A DNA stretch of 64,000 nt from Sporolactobacillus sp. THM7-7 (GCF_004153225.1 NZ_SEMB01000003.1:22064-86063), one strand, 5' to 3'; shown: positions 1 to 8,361, counted from the first letter of the stretch. The notes: a model not told the origin generated them from the letters alone. Made by a program: numbers and translations.

Positions 1-232
1 TGCGCCCGAGAGAAGAAGGAATGAGCCGAACGAGAGAAGGCTCAACGCTTCGTCGAGGATATGCGCCCGATGAGGGAAATTATGCGCCCGAGAAGAGAAA
101 GAATGAGCCGAACGGGAGAAGGCTCAACGCTCCGTCGAGGATATGCGCCCGATGAGGAAATTTATGCGCCCGAACCGGAAAAGTATGGGCCCGAGAAGAG
201 AAGGAATGAGCCAAGTAGAAAGAACGTGATGT
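1..232. repeat. degenerate tandem array, about 21-nt period
   Basis: The window opens inside an array of roughly eleven units of 19-22 nt. Most units begin TGCGCCCGA or TGAGCCGAA and end in a purine-rich tail such as GAAGAGAAAGAA. A higher-order period of about 82 nt (four units) is visible: the block starting near position 1 is repeated with a few changes from position 83. An open frame crosses it (61-270), but it only encodes a low-complexity Arg/Glu/Pro peptide, so it is not treated as a gene. The same core (ATGCGCCCGA) recurs at 35790-35875 and 51655-51800. The left end lies outside the window. Confidence 0.8.
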
Positions 233-1213
233 TTAGGCATCATCAAAATCCGGAGGCTGACGATATTTAGTCCCTCGTTTAGCGCCAAATATTGGAAGAC
301 GCATGTTCTTTAACAGCCTGGTTGCCGTTTTACGGGATTTTAGATGCGTCCATATACGGAATTGTTCGTTAGTTATTGTTTTGGATTTAAGTAAGAAATA
401 ATCATGTGTTGCTGAAATATGTGCATTTATAGACGTGCAGCCGCAAGAAGAGCAGAACCAGGTCCCTCGATTGGCTGGTTTCATTGGTATTGCTGAGCAG
501 TTAGGGCAACCAACACCGGTTATGAGTTCCTCTTCATTGATGTGGAACTTATTCAGAATATCAATATCGTAAGGCGTATGGTATCTGGTCAGGTATCGGC
601 TGATTTTTTTCCGTTCGTCAGCAGTTATTCTTTCTTTTCTGTGTGCACGTCTGATCGATCGGATTTTTTCTGGTACTTGATGAGCGTGGAAAACGACCCC
701 AGGTACAGTGGAATTTCCGGGCGGTGTTTTGATCAGTGTTTCCGGATTGCTAATTGCAATAAAATAGTAAATGGGGAGCTTTGGTAATTGGTGTAAATCC
801 ATCCACTTGTCCAAATGCATTTGCTGCCGCTTGACTTGGGCGATCGGATCGAAAAAGCATTCCTCCTGACCGTTCAGAGTCCGGATCATTTGGCTGAAAA
901 CCGGGTCAAAATAGAGAGAACCCGCGAAGTTTTTAATTTCAATAATCGCCATATAACAGTGAGTCAGTATAAGTGTATCTATTTGAAAAAAATCGTCGTT
1001 GAAAGGAAGACGCAGGTCATGAAAAATGAAGAAGTCATTTTCTAAAAGATCGGACAGATAGTAATCAACGGATGCCTCTCCTTTAAATCCGTTAGCTCTT
1101 CTTATTTCATTTTGAACAATGACAGAAAACTGAGGATGTTGGTTATAAAGCCGGCTTTTCAAAGCCCGGAGCTGCCGGAGAATCCGGGGTGTGTTTCTTT
1201 TTTTAACAATCAT
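233..1213 (-). CDS. NERD domain protein with C-terminal zinc-ribbon-like motif
   Basis: A 326-residue protein. Residues of roughly 40-150 resemble the nuclease-related domain (NERD): a Gly-Glu start (FKGEASVDYYL), then the hydrophobic strand IDTLILTHCYMAIIEIKN with the Asp and Glu-x-Lys expected of the restriction-endonuclease-like fold. Near residues 236 and 254 are CPNC and CSSC pairs that could bind zinc, followed by a basic tail. NERD proteins are thought to act on DNA, but roles are mostly unproven. It stands alone: the repeat array abuts its 3' end and an HxlR regulator lies 280 bp upstream on the same strand. The GGGAAG-like site before ATG 1213 is modest. Nuclease activity is inference. 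Confidence 0.8.
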   Translation of the reverse strand: MIVKKRNTPRILRQLRALKSRLYNQHPQFSVIVQNEIRRANGFKGEASVDYYLSDLLENDFFIFHDLRLPFNDDFFQIDTLILTHCYMAIIEIKNFAGSLYFDPVFSQMIRTLNGQEECFFDPIAQVKRQQMHLDKWMDLHQLPKLPIYYFIAISNPETLIKTPPGNSTVPGVVFHAHQVPEKIRSIRRAHRKERITADERKKISRYLTRYHTPYDIDILNKFHINEEELITGVGCPNCSAIPMKPANRGTWFCSSCGCTSINAHISATHDYFLLKSKTITNEQFRIWTHLKSRKTATRLLKNMRLPIFGAKRGTKYRQPPDFDDA

Positions 1214-1495
1214 TAAAGCTCACTTCCCGTTCTCATTTCAAATTGGAGCATTTATTTGTTTTTCAACAGTTTAGCACAGATATTTTAAAAAAAACAAAAT
1301 AGGAAATATAGAGAAAACGGAAAATAAGCAATGGATTTGATGAAAGAGTTAAAGACGGATGAATAAAAAAGCTCAATTTTTCGCAAAAAGGCAGATTTTG
1401 ATTCAGAGTGGGGCTGAATGGGAGAATCCAATCGATGGAAAAAGCGGAGTGGACGCTCGTTCAAAGCTCGCGCATCCAAGGCCGCGTCGTACAGT

Positions 1496-1828
1496 CTATA
1501 ATGTCATTCCAAATGCTTTCATAGCGAGTAAAATATCTTCAAGTTCCCGGCCTTTCTTTGTAAGCGAGTATTCTACTCTCGGGGGGACTTCCGGATAAAC
1601 CGTTCGACTGACAATGCCTTTGTTTTCAAGATCTTTCAGACGAGTTGACAATGTTTTCGGACTAATGCCGGACAGCGAGCGGCGCAGATCGCTGAAGCGA
1701 AGTGTACCGTCGATCAGCAGGTCGCGGATAATAAGAAACGTCCATTTGCCGCTGATCATATTCAACGTCTTTTCAATCGGACATTCCTTCGTTCCTGGGT
1801 CTCGGGTAAGATGGACTTTTGTTGTCAT
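1496..1828 (-). CDS. HxlR-type winged-helix transcriptional regulator
   Basis: A 110-residue protein with the HxlR/DUF24 pattern: the CP motif near the N terminus (KECPIEKTL), GKWTFLIIRDLL, then FSDLRRSLSGISPKTLSTRL as recognition helix and a wing ending in VEYSLTKKG. Such proteins bind DNA as dimers and often sense quinones, aldehydes or redox state through the N-terminal Cys. ATG 1828 was chosen over ATG 1843 because GGGGGA lies at proper distance before it. It is divergent from the flavin reductase gene at 2032, so it very likely controls that gene and itself from the roughly 200-bp shared region. Confidence 0.87.
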   Translation of the reverse strand: MTTKVHLTRDPGTKECPIEKTLNMISGKWTFLIIRDLLIDGTLRFSDLRRSLSGISPKTLSTRLKDLENKGIVSRTVYPEVPPRVEYSLTKKGRELEDILLAMKAFGMTL

Positions 1829-2031
1829 TGAACTGTCCCCCATTTCTGTTCATCTATCGTACGGAGCCCGTCATTCTATCTCTTTGACTTCGAAAAAGAC
1901 CGATAAATACCCAAAAGTATACAAAATGAAACTAGTTGGAAAAAATATCACTACTTTACATACTGTATTATATGTGAATAATAAAACATGTACAAGGCAA
2001 CGTGAAAATAATGGGAAAGGAAGAACTTCTG

Positions 2032-2583
2032 GTGAGTCACATCTTTATCATTAACGGATATCAGACGATTGGTGAGCCGAAAGGGAAACTGAACGCAACG
2101 CTCGTTCATGAAATGGAACGGGTATTAAGCGAGCACAACGAAGTAAAAGTAACGGCGATCGATAACGGCTACGATATAAAGCAGGAGCAGGAAAAATTTC
2201 TATGGGCCGATATTATCATTTTTCAAACGCCGGTCTATTGGTTCAATGTGCCGAATCTCCTGAAGAAATATATTGACGAAGTCTATGAATACGGTATTTT
2301 CTTTGGAAGCAGCGAGAAATACGGCAGAGGCGGGCTTTTAACCGACAAAAAATATATGTTGTCGACAACATGGAATGGCCCGCTGGAGGCCTTCGAGGAA
2401 GATGACGCTTTTCTGAGCGGGAAAACGGTTGACGACGTTTTTCTCGGTTTTCACAAAACACAGGAATTTGTCGGGTTCAAGCCGCTTGAGACGTTTTCCT
2501 GCCACGATGTGGTCCATCATCCGAAAGTGGACGAATATATTGAGCGGCTGCGCGCCCACCTGAAAAAGGAAATCGGTGTGTAA
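2032..2583 (+). CDS. MdaB-like NAD(P)H-dependent flavin oxidoreductase
   Basis: A flavodoxin-fold quinone/electrophile reductase of about 183 residues. Visible are the first strand and phosphate-binding loop (HIFIINGYQ), the segment ADIIIFQTPVYWFNVPNLLKKYIDEV shared by MdaB/KefF-type proteins, and LLTDKKYMLSTTWNGP. Expected reaction is two-electron reduction of quinones or similar substrates with NAD(P)H and bound FAD/FMN in the cytosol. GTG 2032 is preferred because AAAGGAAG (2016-2023) sits 8 nt upstream and the protein then starts at the usual place; GTG 2002 and ATG 2011 would add a leader that contains the ribosome site. Divergent HxlR regulator suggests electrophile-induced expression. 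Confidence 0.82.
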   Translation: MSHIFIINGYQTIGEPKGKLNATLVHEMERVLSEHNEVKVTAIDNGYDIKQEQEKFLWADIIIFQTPVYWFNVPNLLKKYIDEVYEYGIFFGSSEKYGRGGLLTDKKYMLSTTWNGPLEAFEEDDAFLSGKTVDDVFLGFHKTQEFVGFKPLETFSCHDVVHHPKVDEYIERLRAHLKKEIGV

Positions 2584-2628
2584 CCTTTAGGAAAACACCG
2601 GGGCGGGCACAGACACATTGGAAAATGA

Positions 2629-2670
2629 GAAAAAACACCTTGGCCAAACAGTTCGCCAAAGGTGTTTTTC
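2629..2670. terminator. bidirectional terminator between mdaB-like gene and sspH
   Basis: Inverted repeat AAAAACACCTTGGC / GCCAAAGGTGTTTTT with A-run on one side and T-run on the other, placed exactly between convergent genes ending at 2583 and 2694. Confidence 0.85.
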
Positions 2671-2693
2671 TTTATGTCGTATTTTCCGCGTCT

Positions 2694-2924
2694 TCAATGA
2701 CGGGCGCCGACATCGACTTGCTGCTCCTCTTCCGCCAATTTGGTATCATGCTCATTCAGGCTACCGACAGGCACTTCCCGCTCATTTTCCGGCTGACCGA
2801 GCGGATAGACACGGGCCGTTTCCTTGTTCTCATCGACATGCTGAATGTAGACACGTTCACCGTTATGAGTTACATTAACCATAACCGGGGATTCGGTAAT
2901 TTCTTTTGCACGCTGGGGATTCAT
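2694..2924 (-). CDS. sspH: H-type small acid-soluble spore protein
   Basis: A 76-residue protein that begins MNPQRAKEITESP and continues VNVTHNGERVYIQHVDE, ETARVYPL and REVPVGSL, the signature order of the SspH family. These proteins are made in the forespore and packed in the spore core; they are distinct from alpha/beta SASP. The family is usually about 59-60 residues, so the acidic C-terminal tail here is somewhat long. The start has a strong AAAGGAGGGG site. It shows that the organism is an endospore former. A forespore-type promoter is suggested just upstream. Confidence 0.9.
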   Translation of the reverse strand: MNPQRAKEITESPVMVNVTHNGERVYIQHVDENKETARVYPLGQPENEREVPVGSLNEHDTKLAEEEQQVDVGARH

Positions 2925-2960
2925 GCCACCCCTCCTTTCGAAGTTAAATCGTTACAGCTA

Positions 2961-2990
2961 TACTATTTGACGCTTGACGGTAAAATATTC
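2961..2990 (-). promoter_or_regulatory. possible forespore (sigma G/F-like) promoter of sspH
   Basis: On the minus strand GAATA (2986-2990) is followed after 16 nt by CAAATAGTA (2961-2969). This loosely resembles the sigma-G pattern (GMATR, then CATnnTA). Spacing and -10 are imperfect, so this is only a candidate supported by the gene it precedes. Confidence 0.35.
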
Positions 2991-3107
2991 CCAGACGGAC
3001 CGGAAACGAGATCAAAATAAACGATGACGTTTTTGTCATGGGACAATAAGGCAGGATGAGCAGGTGTTTTTCGGATTTTTCGAACGTTCTTTTTTGATAG
3101 CGCTCCC

Positions 3108-3136
3108 TTTTGCAAAACAACTTACTCTATTATAAT
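3108..3136 (+). promoter_or_regulatory. sigma-A-like promoter before the ParB-like gene
   Basis: A perfect TATAAT at 3131-3136 preceded by TTTTGC (17-nt spacer) or TTGCAA (15-nt spacer). The -35 choice is ambiguous. The transcript would start near 3143, about 75 nt before the ATG at 3219. Confidence 0.5.
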
Positions 3137-3218
3137 CTAATATATACGGCAAACCGTATGCTCCGCTGAGCAGGACACAGTGTGAACATTACCGATTGAT
3201 CATGAGAAGGGGTTTCGC

Positions 3219-3590
3219 ATGACAGAGTATTTTACCGGAAAAGAAATTTGTGGCAAGTACAGCGATCTGGAAAATGATGCGTTTGGCACGGACAATCATC
3301 GCTTTATTCTCACTAAGGTGAATAAAGAAGAACTATACGATGCACCTTGTGCTTTCAGCGACAACGGACGGAATCTGGTCACTTACAAGGAGTGGGAGGA
3401 ACATCCGGAGAACTACGACGGTTATCATACGGATAATGTGAAGCAGATGATTGAATACATCAAAGATGGCGGATCGCTCCCGCCGCTCATCGTCAATAAA
3501 AAAATGGGACTATATGACGGACAGCATCGGCTGACCGCGTACAGCATGATTCCGTCGATTAAAGAAGTTAAGATTTATAAAGAGGTGTGA
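3219..3590 (+). CDS. small ParB/sulfiredoxin-fold-like protein, function unknown
   Basis: A 123-residue acidic cytosolic protein with GAAGGGG before its ATG. The C-terminal third reads LPPLIVNKKMGLYDGQHRLTAY, which matches the ParB N-terminal/sulfiredoxin superfamily pattern: a strand, then DGxHRL(x)A in which the His-Arg pair contributes to nucleotide binding. No helix-turn-helix or second domain is present, so it is not a chromosome-partition ParB; standalone members of this superfamily occur as nucleases, NTPases or phage-type proteins. Its neighbours (sspH, ybaK-like) do not indicate a role. Confidence 0.7.
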   Translation: MTEYFTGKEICGKYSDLENDAFGTDNHRFILTKVNKEELYDAPCAFSDNGRNLVTYKEWEEHPENYDGYHTDNVKQMIEYIKDGGSLPPLIVNKKMGLYDGQHRLTAYSMIPSIKEVKIYKEV

Positions 3591-3670
3591 GCGGCTTCCT
3601 TCCATTGTTGTTATGAACCTGATTACACTGTACTGAAGCGACGTGAAGAAAATAGAATCGAGGGATAAGC

Positions 3671-4162
3671 ATGTCCGTTGAAGCGGTAAAGACCTATTTC
3701 CGACAATTTAACAAGGATAAAGACATTATAGAATTGAAGCTTTCCAGCGCGACCGTGGCTCTGGCTGCGGAGGCGCTTCATGTTGAACCGGAGCGGATTG
3801 CTAAGACGCTTGCTTTCAGAGGAGAGAACCGGGAAGGGGCGATGCTTGTTGTCACCGCCGGAGACGCAAAAATCGACAATAAAAAATTTCGTCATACTTT
3901 TGGGTTCAAGGCGCATATGCTCTCACCCGACGAAACGCTTGATCTTGTCGGTCACGCGGTTGGCGGCGTTTGCCCGTTCGCTCTGAAACAAGACTGGCCG
4001 GTATTCATGGATGTGTCGCTGAAGCGGTTTGAGACCGTGTTCCCGGCCTGCGGGAGCAGTCACACTGCGATTGAGTTGACTATTGATGAATTATACCAAT
4101 ATGGGCATGGAAAAGACTGGGTGGATGTCTGCAAAGCCTGGCCATACGATTCGGTTGACTGA
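3671..4162 (+). CDS. YbaK/EbsC-type aminoacyl-tRNA deacylase
   Basis: A 163-residue protein of the YbaK/ProX family. Recognisable segments are KTLAFRGENREGAMLVVTAGDAKIDNKKFR with the conserved Lys pair, GHAVGGVCPFAL, PVFMDVSLKRFETVFPACGSSHTAIEL and the final Tyr-rich helix. Family members hydrolyse mischarged tRNA, typically Cys-tRNA(Pro) or Ala-tRNA(Pro), in trans to prolyl-tRNA synthetase. Which substrate applies here cannot be read from sequence. A GAGGGATAAGC site precedes the ATG. It could be co-transcribed with the small gene upstream (80-nt gap). Confidence 0.88.
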   Translation: MSVEAVKTYFRQFNKDKDIIELKLSSATVALAAEALHVEPERIAKTLAFRGENREGAMLVVTAGDAKIDNKKFRHTFGFKAHMLSPDETLDLVGHAVGGVCPFALKQDWPVFMDVSLKRFETVFPACGSSHTAIELTIDELYQYGHGKDWVDVCKAWPYDSVD

Positions 4163-4416
4163 CCAGGCGAGGCAGGCCTTAGGAAAAATCGTAATCGAAG
4201 CGGATCCGAGCTGCTCAGGTAGATTCAATTTTTTGGTACAGCTGGAGCTTTCGGCAAAAAAACATGACCCGTCTGTACGGCTTTTTTCCCATAAACTAAA
4301 TGTCTTTTACGGATCCTTCTTTCATGATATGATGAAGGGGCTGTCGGGTGCTGTTCCACTGTTTCATAACAGGCGGATCAGCATCCTGATTATTTGATGA
4401 AGAAAAGAGTGGTACG

Positions 4417-5823
4417 ATGGATAGTCGAACGGCGGAACGGCCTTCAGAGAAACAGGAAAGGGTTATGCCGGTGGTTACCGTTCTGATTGTAGGCGCTTTT
4501 GTGACGATTCTCAACCAGACGCTGCTCGTAACCGCTTTGCCGATTATTATGAGAGACATGGATTTAGCTTCAAACACGGTTCAGTGGCTTCAGACCGTTT
4601 TTCTGCTTGTCAACGGCATTATGATTCCGGTGACCGCTTTTCTTGTCGGGCGGTTTACAACGCGGAGACTATTTATGTTCGCGATCGGTTCCTTTGCTGT
4701 CGGAACACTGATGTGCGCCGTTGCCCCGGGTTTTATTACTTTGGTTATTGGAAGAGTCGTTCAGGCGGTCGGCGCGGGAATCATGATGCCGCTCATGCAG
4801 ACTGTTATGTTTATTGTTTTTCCTATTGAAAAACGCGGGTCAGCGATGGGGATTTTCGGACTGGTCATTGGACTGGCACCGGCTATCGGACCGACGTTGT
4901 CCGGATGGCTGATCAACCAATATCCATGGCGCGTCCTATTTTACGTTGTACTGCCCGTTGCCTTGATCGATATGATTTGCGCCTATTTTATCCTGAAAAA
5001 TGTGACAAAGCTCACCTATCCAAAATTGGATATTCTTTCTCTTGTTTTATCCACACTTGGTTTTGGCGGTATTCTTTATGGATCAAGCGTTGCCGGCAGT
5101 TCCGGATGGGACCATCCTGAAGTCCTCGTGACGCTGGGGATCGGCGCGTTTACATTAGCAGCGTTTATTCTTAGACAGTTCCGGCTGAAGCAGCCGGTTC
5201 TCGAATTTCGTGTCTTCAAATATTCGATGTTCGCCTTGACGACGGTGATCGGCATGCTCGTCTTTGCGGTTTTCATCTCTGGGGCGACCATTTTGCCGAT
5301 CTATATGCAGACGATGCTCGGGTTCTCTCCGCTGAAATCCGGTCTGATGCTCCTTCCGGGTGCACTGCTTATGGGCATGATGTCTCCGGTTGCTGGGAGA
5401 ATCTTCGATAAGGTGGGCGCCAGAGGATTAACGCTGACTGGAGTATCCCTCATATTGGCGATGACCCTCCTGATGAGCAAGCTGGACGCATCGGTTTCTT
5501 TTGCCTATCTGGCGGTCATCAACGCGGTACGCATGTTCGGCCTGTCTCTGGTCATGATGCCGTCGACGACGGCCGGGCTTAATCAGCTGCCCGCCGATCT
5601 AATCCCGCACGGTACAGCGATGAATAACACGATGCGCCAGGCCGCCGGATCGATCGGAACGGCTGTGCTTTTCACCGTTATGGCTTCCACATCGCTCGAT
5701 CCGAGAAAATACGGGGTCGGCGGCCTGATCCATGGCGTCGATATCGCTTTCCTGACGGCCTCTTTCCTGTGCGTCGCCGCGCTTATTCTTTCCTTTTTCG
5801 TGAAAAAACCGGATACTCGCTGA
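4417..5823 (+). CDS. DHA2-family (EmrB/QacA) multidrug MFS exporter
   Basis: A 468-residue integral membrane protein with about 14 predicted hydrophobic helices. The first helix ends with VTILNQTLLVTALPIIMRDM, the DHA2 motif; WLQTVFLLVNGIMIPVTAFLVGRF carries motif B/D-like residues, and GxxxGPTLSGWL matches antiporter motif C (LAPAIGPTLSGWLI). Expected role is proton-driven export of drugs or toxic metabolites. No regulator gene adjoins it. A clearly related paralogue lies at 8597-10030, sharing the motif order and the MPSTTAGLNQLP / MPVSTTGLNQLP segment, so the pair probably arose by duplication or joint gain. Confidence 0.88.
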   Translation: MDSRTAERPSEKQERVMPVVTVLIVGAFVTILNQTLLVTALPIIMRDMDLASNTVQWLQTVFLLVNGIMIPVTAFLVGRFTTRRLFMFAIGSFAVGTLMCAVAPGFITLVIGRVVQAVGAGIMMPLMQTVMFIVFPIEKRGSAMGIFGLVIGLAPAIGPTLSGWLINQYPWRVLFYVVLPVALIDMICAYFILKNVTKLTYPKLDILSLVLSTLGFGGILYGSSVAGSSGWDHPEVLVTLGIGAFTLAAFILRQFRLKQPVLEFRVFKYSMFALTTVIGMLVFAVFISGATILPIYMQTMLGFSPLKSGLMLLPGALLMGMMSPVAGRIFDKVGARGLTLTGVSLILAMTLLMSKLDASVSFAYLAVINAVRMFGLSLVMMPSTTAGLNQLPADLIPHGTAMNNTMRQAAGSIGTAVLFTVMASTSLDPRKYGVGGLIHGVDIAFLTASFLCVAALILSFFVKKPDTR

Positions 5824-5898
5824 TCCGGTTATTAAAACCGGTGCGCCAAACATAGTTATACATTAAAAAATGTATAGAGCGGGAAAGGGGCGGCCGGC

Positions 5899-7128
5899 AT
5901 GAATACCTTGTCCTTTAAGACTTCTGAATTCTTCCATCCGGATTGGCTTCGTTCGCATATCTTCCAGACGATTAATTTTTATTATCCTCAGAGTATCGAT
6001 CATCAGACCGGCGGTTACTTCCACTGTTTTTTGGATGACGGGAGCGTTTGCGACATCCGGAATAAGGATCTGGTCGGTACCGCGCGGTTCATCTATATTT
6101 ACAGCGTCGGAACGCTGCTCGGCGGTCCGTCCGATTGGAGGCGCGCGGTCGAACACGGCCTGCACTTTCTCGAGCATCATTTCCGCGATCCTGTATATGG
6201 CGGTTATTACTGGCGCCTGAAAGGAAAAATCGCCGCCGATCCAACAAAATATGCCTATGGTCATGCTTTTGTATTGCTTGCGGTTTCCTATGCGGCGCGG
6301 GCAGGGATTTCCTGTGCCCGACGTTGGATTGAAGAAATTTACCAGATATTAGAAACCCATTTCCGTGACAAACCGTACGGATTGTATCTTGATGAACGCT
6401 CTTTTGACTGGAGCCGGATTTCACCTTACAGAGGACAGAATGCGAACATGCATCTTTGTGAGGCGATGATTGCCGCATTCGAGGCGACAGGGCACCCGGT
6501 ATATCTTCGGCGCGCGTATCAGCTGGCATACGCGGTTACCGTGATACTTGCCGGAAAGACGGGCGGTATGATTTGGGAGCAATACGATGAGAGATGGAAC
6601 CCCGACTGGCGGTATCATCAAGAGTATGAGGGAAATGAGTTCCGTCCGTACGGCTTTTTGCCCGGGCACGCCCTCGAGTGGAGTAAACTTCTTCTGAAAT
6701 TGTCGGCCTATTGCCCCGAGCCCTGGATCGTCCAGCGGGCGGAAGCGTTATATTACGGCGCTCTAAATATGGGGACGGATACGGTTTACGGCGGACTCTT
6801 CTTCTCGATCGCGCCGGACGGATACGTTCTTGATTCCGATAAATACTATTGGGTCATGGCTGAAGCTATCGGGGCATCGGCTTTAATGGCCGCAAAGAGC
6901 CGAAGACCTTCTGATCTGCGAACTTATCAATCTTTTTTTGAGTACTGCCGGAATTATTTTATAGATCATAAGTATGGGGGATGGTACCCGCGTCTAAACC
7001 GTAGGAATAAACGTATCGGCCGGATAAAAAGCCCGCCGCCTAAAACGGATTATCACCCGATCGCCAATTGTCTTCAGGCGCTGTTTGCTTTTTCCTATAC
7101 CCCTGTAAAAAGTATCTCTAAAAATTAG
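5899..7128 (+). CDS. AGE-family (N-acylglucosamine 2-epimerase-like) sugar epimerase/isomerase
   Basis: A 409-residue protein with the (alpha/alpha)6-barrel pattern of the AGE superfamily: RFIYIYSVG, GGYYWRL, KYAYGHAFVLLAVS, NANMHLCEAMIAAFEATG, then FLPGHALEWSKLLLKL with its active-site His, YGGLFFSI and KYYWVMAEAIGA. AGE members interconvert aldoses and ketoses or C2 epimers; substrates include N-acylglucosamine, cellobiose, mannose and sulfoquinovose-derived sugars. Substrate here is undetermined. A GGGAAAGGGGCGG site precedes the ATG. It follows the exporter by 75 nt but the two have no obvious functional link. Confidence 0.85.
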   Translation: MNTLSFKTSEFFHPDWLRSHIFQTINFYYPQSIDHQTGGYFHCFLDDGSVCDIRNKDLVGTARFIYIYSVGTLLGGPSDWRRAVEHGLHFLEHHFRDPVYGGYYWRLKGKIAADPTKYAYGHAFVLLAVSYAARAGISCARRWIEEIYQILETHFRDKPYGLYLDERSFDWSRISPYRGQNANMHLCEAMIAAFEATGHPVYLRRAYQLAYAVTVILAGKTGGMIWEQYDERWNPDWRYHQEYEGNEFRPYGFLPGHALEWSKLLLKLSAYCPEPWIVQRAEALYYGALNMGTDTVYGGLFFSIAPDGYVLDSDKYYWVMAEAIGASALMAAKSRRPSDLRTYQSFFEYCRNYFIDHKYGGWYPRLNRRNKRIGRIKSPPPKTDYHPIANCLQALFAFSYTPVKSISKN

Positions 7129-7130
7129 AA

Positions 7131-7152
7131 AAAAATGGCGCCCCATTTTTCC
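7131..7152 (+). terminator. short hairpin terminator after the AGE gene
   Basis: AAAAATGG-CGCC-CCATTTTT, eight pairs with a four-base loop, three bases after the stop codon. Confidence 0.65.
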
Positions 7153-7249
7153 ATCAGCATTTTCAGCCGTCCTCATATAATGTAAAGGAACAAAATGTGT
7201 CCGAATGTGTCCGAGGCTGTTGGCTTCACAGTTTTTTCAAACAGAATCA

Positions 7250-7278
7250 TTGATTTTAAAAACTGTATCTATTATAAT
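7250..7278 (+). promoter_or_regulatory. sigma-A promoter of the Rrf2 gene
   Basis: TTGATT (7250-7255), 17-nt spacer, TATAAT (7273-7278); predicted start near 7285, giving a leader of about 25 nt to the ATG at 7311. Confidence 0.75.
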
Positions 7279-7310
7279 TACACTAACCTTCTTAAAGAGG
7301 AATCGATAGA

Positions 7311-7787
7311 ATGAACAGCGAGTTTACGATCGCGGTACACTGCCTGATTGAGCTAGCAAAAAATACTTCAGGTCACTTGTACAGCAGCGAAGCACTTTCA
7401 CAGAAAGTGCATACCCACTCGGCTCGGGTGCGCAAGATTATGAGTACCTTGCGTAAAAATGAACTCGTCGTAACAAAAGAAGGTATACGCGGCGGCTATC
7501 GCCTGAATCTCGATCCCCGGGAAATTACGCTTGCCCTTGTGTATCGGGCGATTGCCTGCGAAGCGCTGAAACTGAACTGGTGCTCATGCAGTGAGAGCGA
7601 TCCCGAGCTGATCAGTGTTCGAATGGTAATGGACCAGGCATTTGGCGAGGCTGAAGTGCTGCTTGAGGAATATTTGGAGCGGCTGACGATCGATTCACTT
7701 CTCAGGCAGGCCGAAAAAGTGAGAGAGAGTCTGTCTTGTCTCTGCCCGGAGAATATCCCATCTGATCCTCAATCGATAGACAAGTAA
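7311..7787 (+). CDS. Rrf2-family transcriptional regulator
   Basis: A 158-residue winged-helix protein. The N terminus (FTIAVHCLIELA) and recognition region (SEALSQKVHTHSARVRKIMSTLRKNELVVTKEGIRGGYRL) are typical of Rrf2 proteins such as NsrR, CymR and IscR. Cysteines occur around residues 84-95 (AIACEAL, WCSCSE) and near 145, but spacing does not match the Fe-S ligands of IscR or NsrR exactly. It is alone between an epimerase and an IDEAL-domain gene. AAAGAGG precedes the ATG. Possible ligands and targets cannot be deduced. Confidence 0.85.
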   Translation: MNSEFTIAVHCLIELAKNTSGHLYSSEALSQKVHTHSARVRKIMSTLRKNELVVTKEGIRGGYRLNLDPREITLALVYRAIACEALKLNWCSCSESDPELISVRMVMDQAFGEAEVLLEEYLERLTIDSLLRQAEKVRESLSCLCPENIPSDPQSIDK

Positions 7788-7964
7788 GATGGTAATAGAC
7801 AGGCATTCGTTTTAAATATGACGGTTAAGGAACGAATACGGGCGGCGTTTTTTTATCACTAAGTGCTGTCTGCCGACCAGAGAAGTTCCTCGCATGTCGG
7901 CCGTCGATTTTTGTTAAGGATGGGATGGTTTTCCCTTGTCCAAAAAATTCTGAAACGGTGGTGA

Positions 7965-8336
7965 ATGATGATGCAGCAGGAGTCCAGATGGAAAAAAGGC
8001 GATTGGGTTAAAGGAAGAACCGTGAATGGAGAATTGATGCACGGTTATGTCGTGGATACAAACATCGAGGATGGAACGGTAAAGGTTCACGTCGTTGCCT
8101 GTGACCGTGAGTCGACGGTCGGACGTACAGTTGAGACGCTCAGCTACCTCATCAAACCGTTCCCGGTTCAGCCGCTTAGCAGTGAACAGTTGCGGAGCAT
8201 CACCGATATTGCCCTCTCGACGTTTGATCGGGACTGGTTCATGGATCTGACTTCGAAACTGATACGAATGAACGGAAAGGAATCCGGCGATCAGACATCG
8301 AAAACCAGTTCATGGTATTGGTCTGCGCAAAGATAA
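7965..8336 (+). CDS. IDEAL-domain-like small protein
   Basis: A 123-residue cytosolic protein. The N-terminal half (KKGDWVKGRTVNGELMHGYV, GTVKVHVVACDRE) looks like a small beta barrel found in Bacillaceae hypothetical proteins. The segment SITDIALSTFDRDWFMDLTSKL fits the short IDEAL helix pair (Asp/Glu-x-Ala-Leu followed by D-x-x-W/F). Three consecutive ATG codons at 7965, 7968 and 7971 follow GGTGGTG, so the exact start is uncertain. The function of IDEAL proteins is not well known. Confidence 0.6.
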   Translation: MMMQQESRWKKGDWVKGRTVNGELMHGYVVDTNIEDGTVKVHVVACDRESTVGRTVETLSYLIKPFPVQPLSSEQLRSITDIALSTFDRDWFMDLTSKLIRMNGKESGDQTSKTSSWYWSAQR

Positions 8337-8361
8337 CAATCGGCATATATGCGGAATGAAA

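Noticed and set aside
1-232. CRISPR-like repeat array
   Set aside because: Units are degenerate and contiguous, with no constant repeat separated by unique spacers, and no cas genes.
61-270. 69-codon frame encoding an Arg/Glu/Pro-rich peptide
   Set aside because: It is the translation of the 21-nt repeat array and continues into the end of the NERD gene on the other strand; no ribosome site.
1285-1479. 64-codon minus-strand frame between NERD and HxlR genes
   Set aside because: Phe-rich translation of AT-rich DNA, overlapped by another frame on the plus strand; no supporting signal.
1614-2054. 146-codon plus-strand frame
   Set aside because: Antisense to the HxlR gene and then through the divergent promoter region.
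2625-3020. 131-codon plus-strand frame
   Set aside because: Antisense to sspH, including its terminator and promoter.
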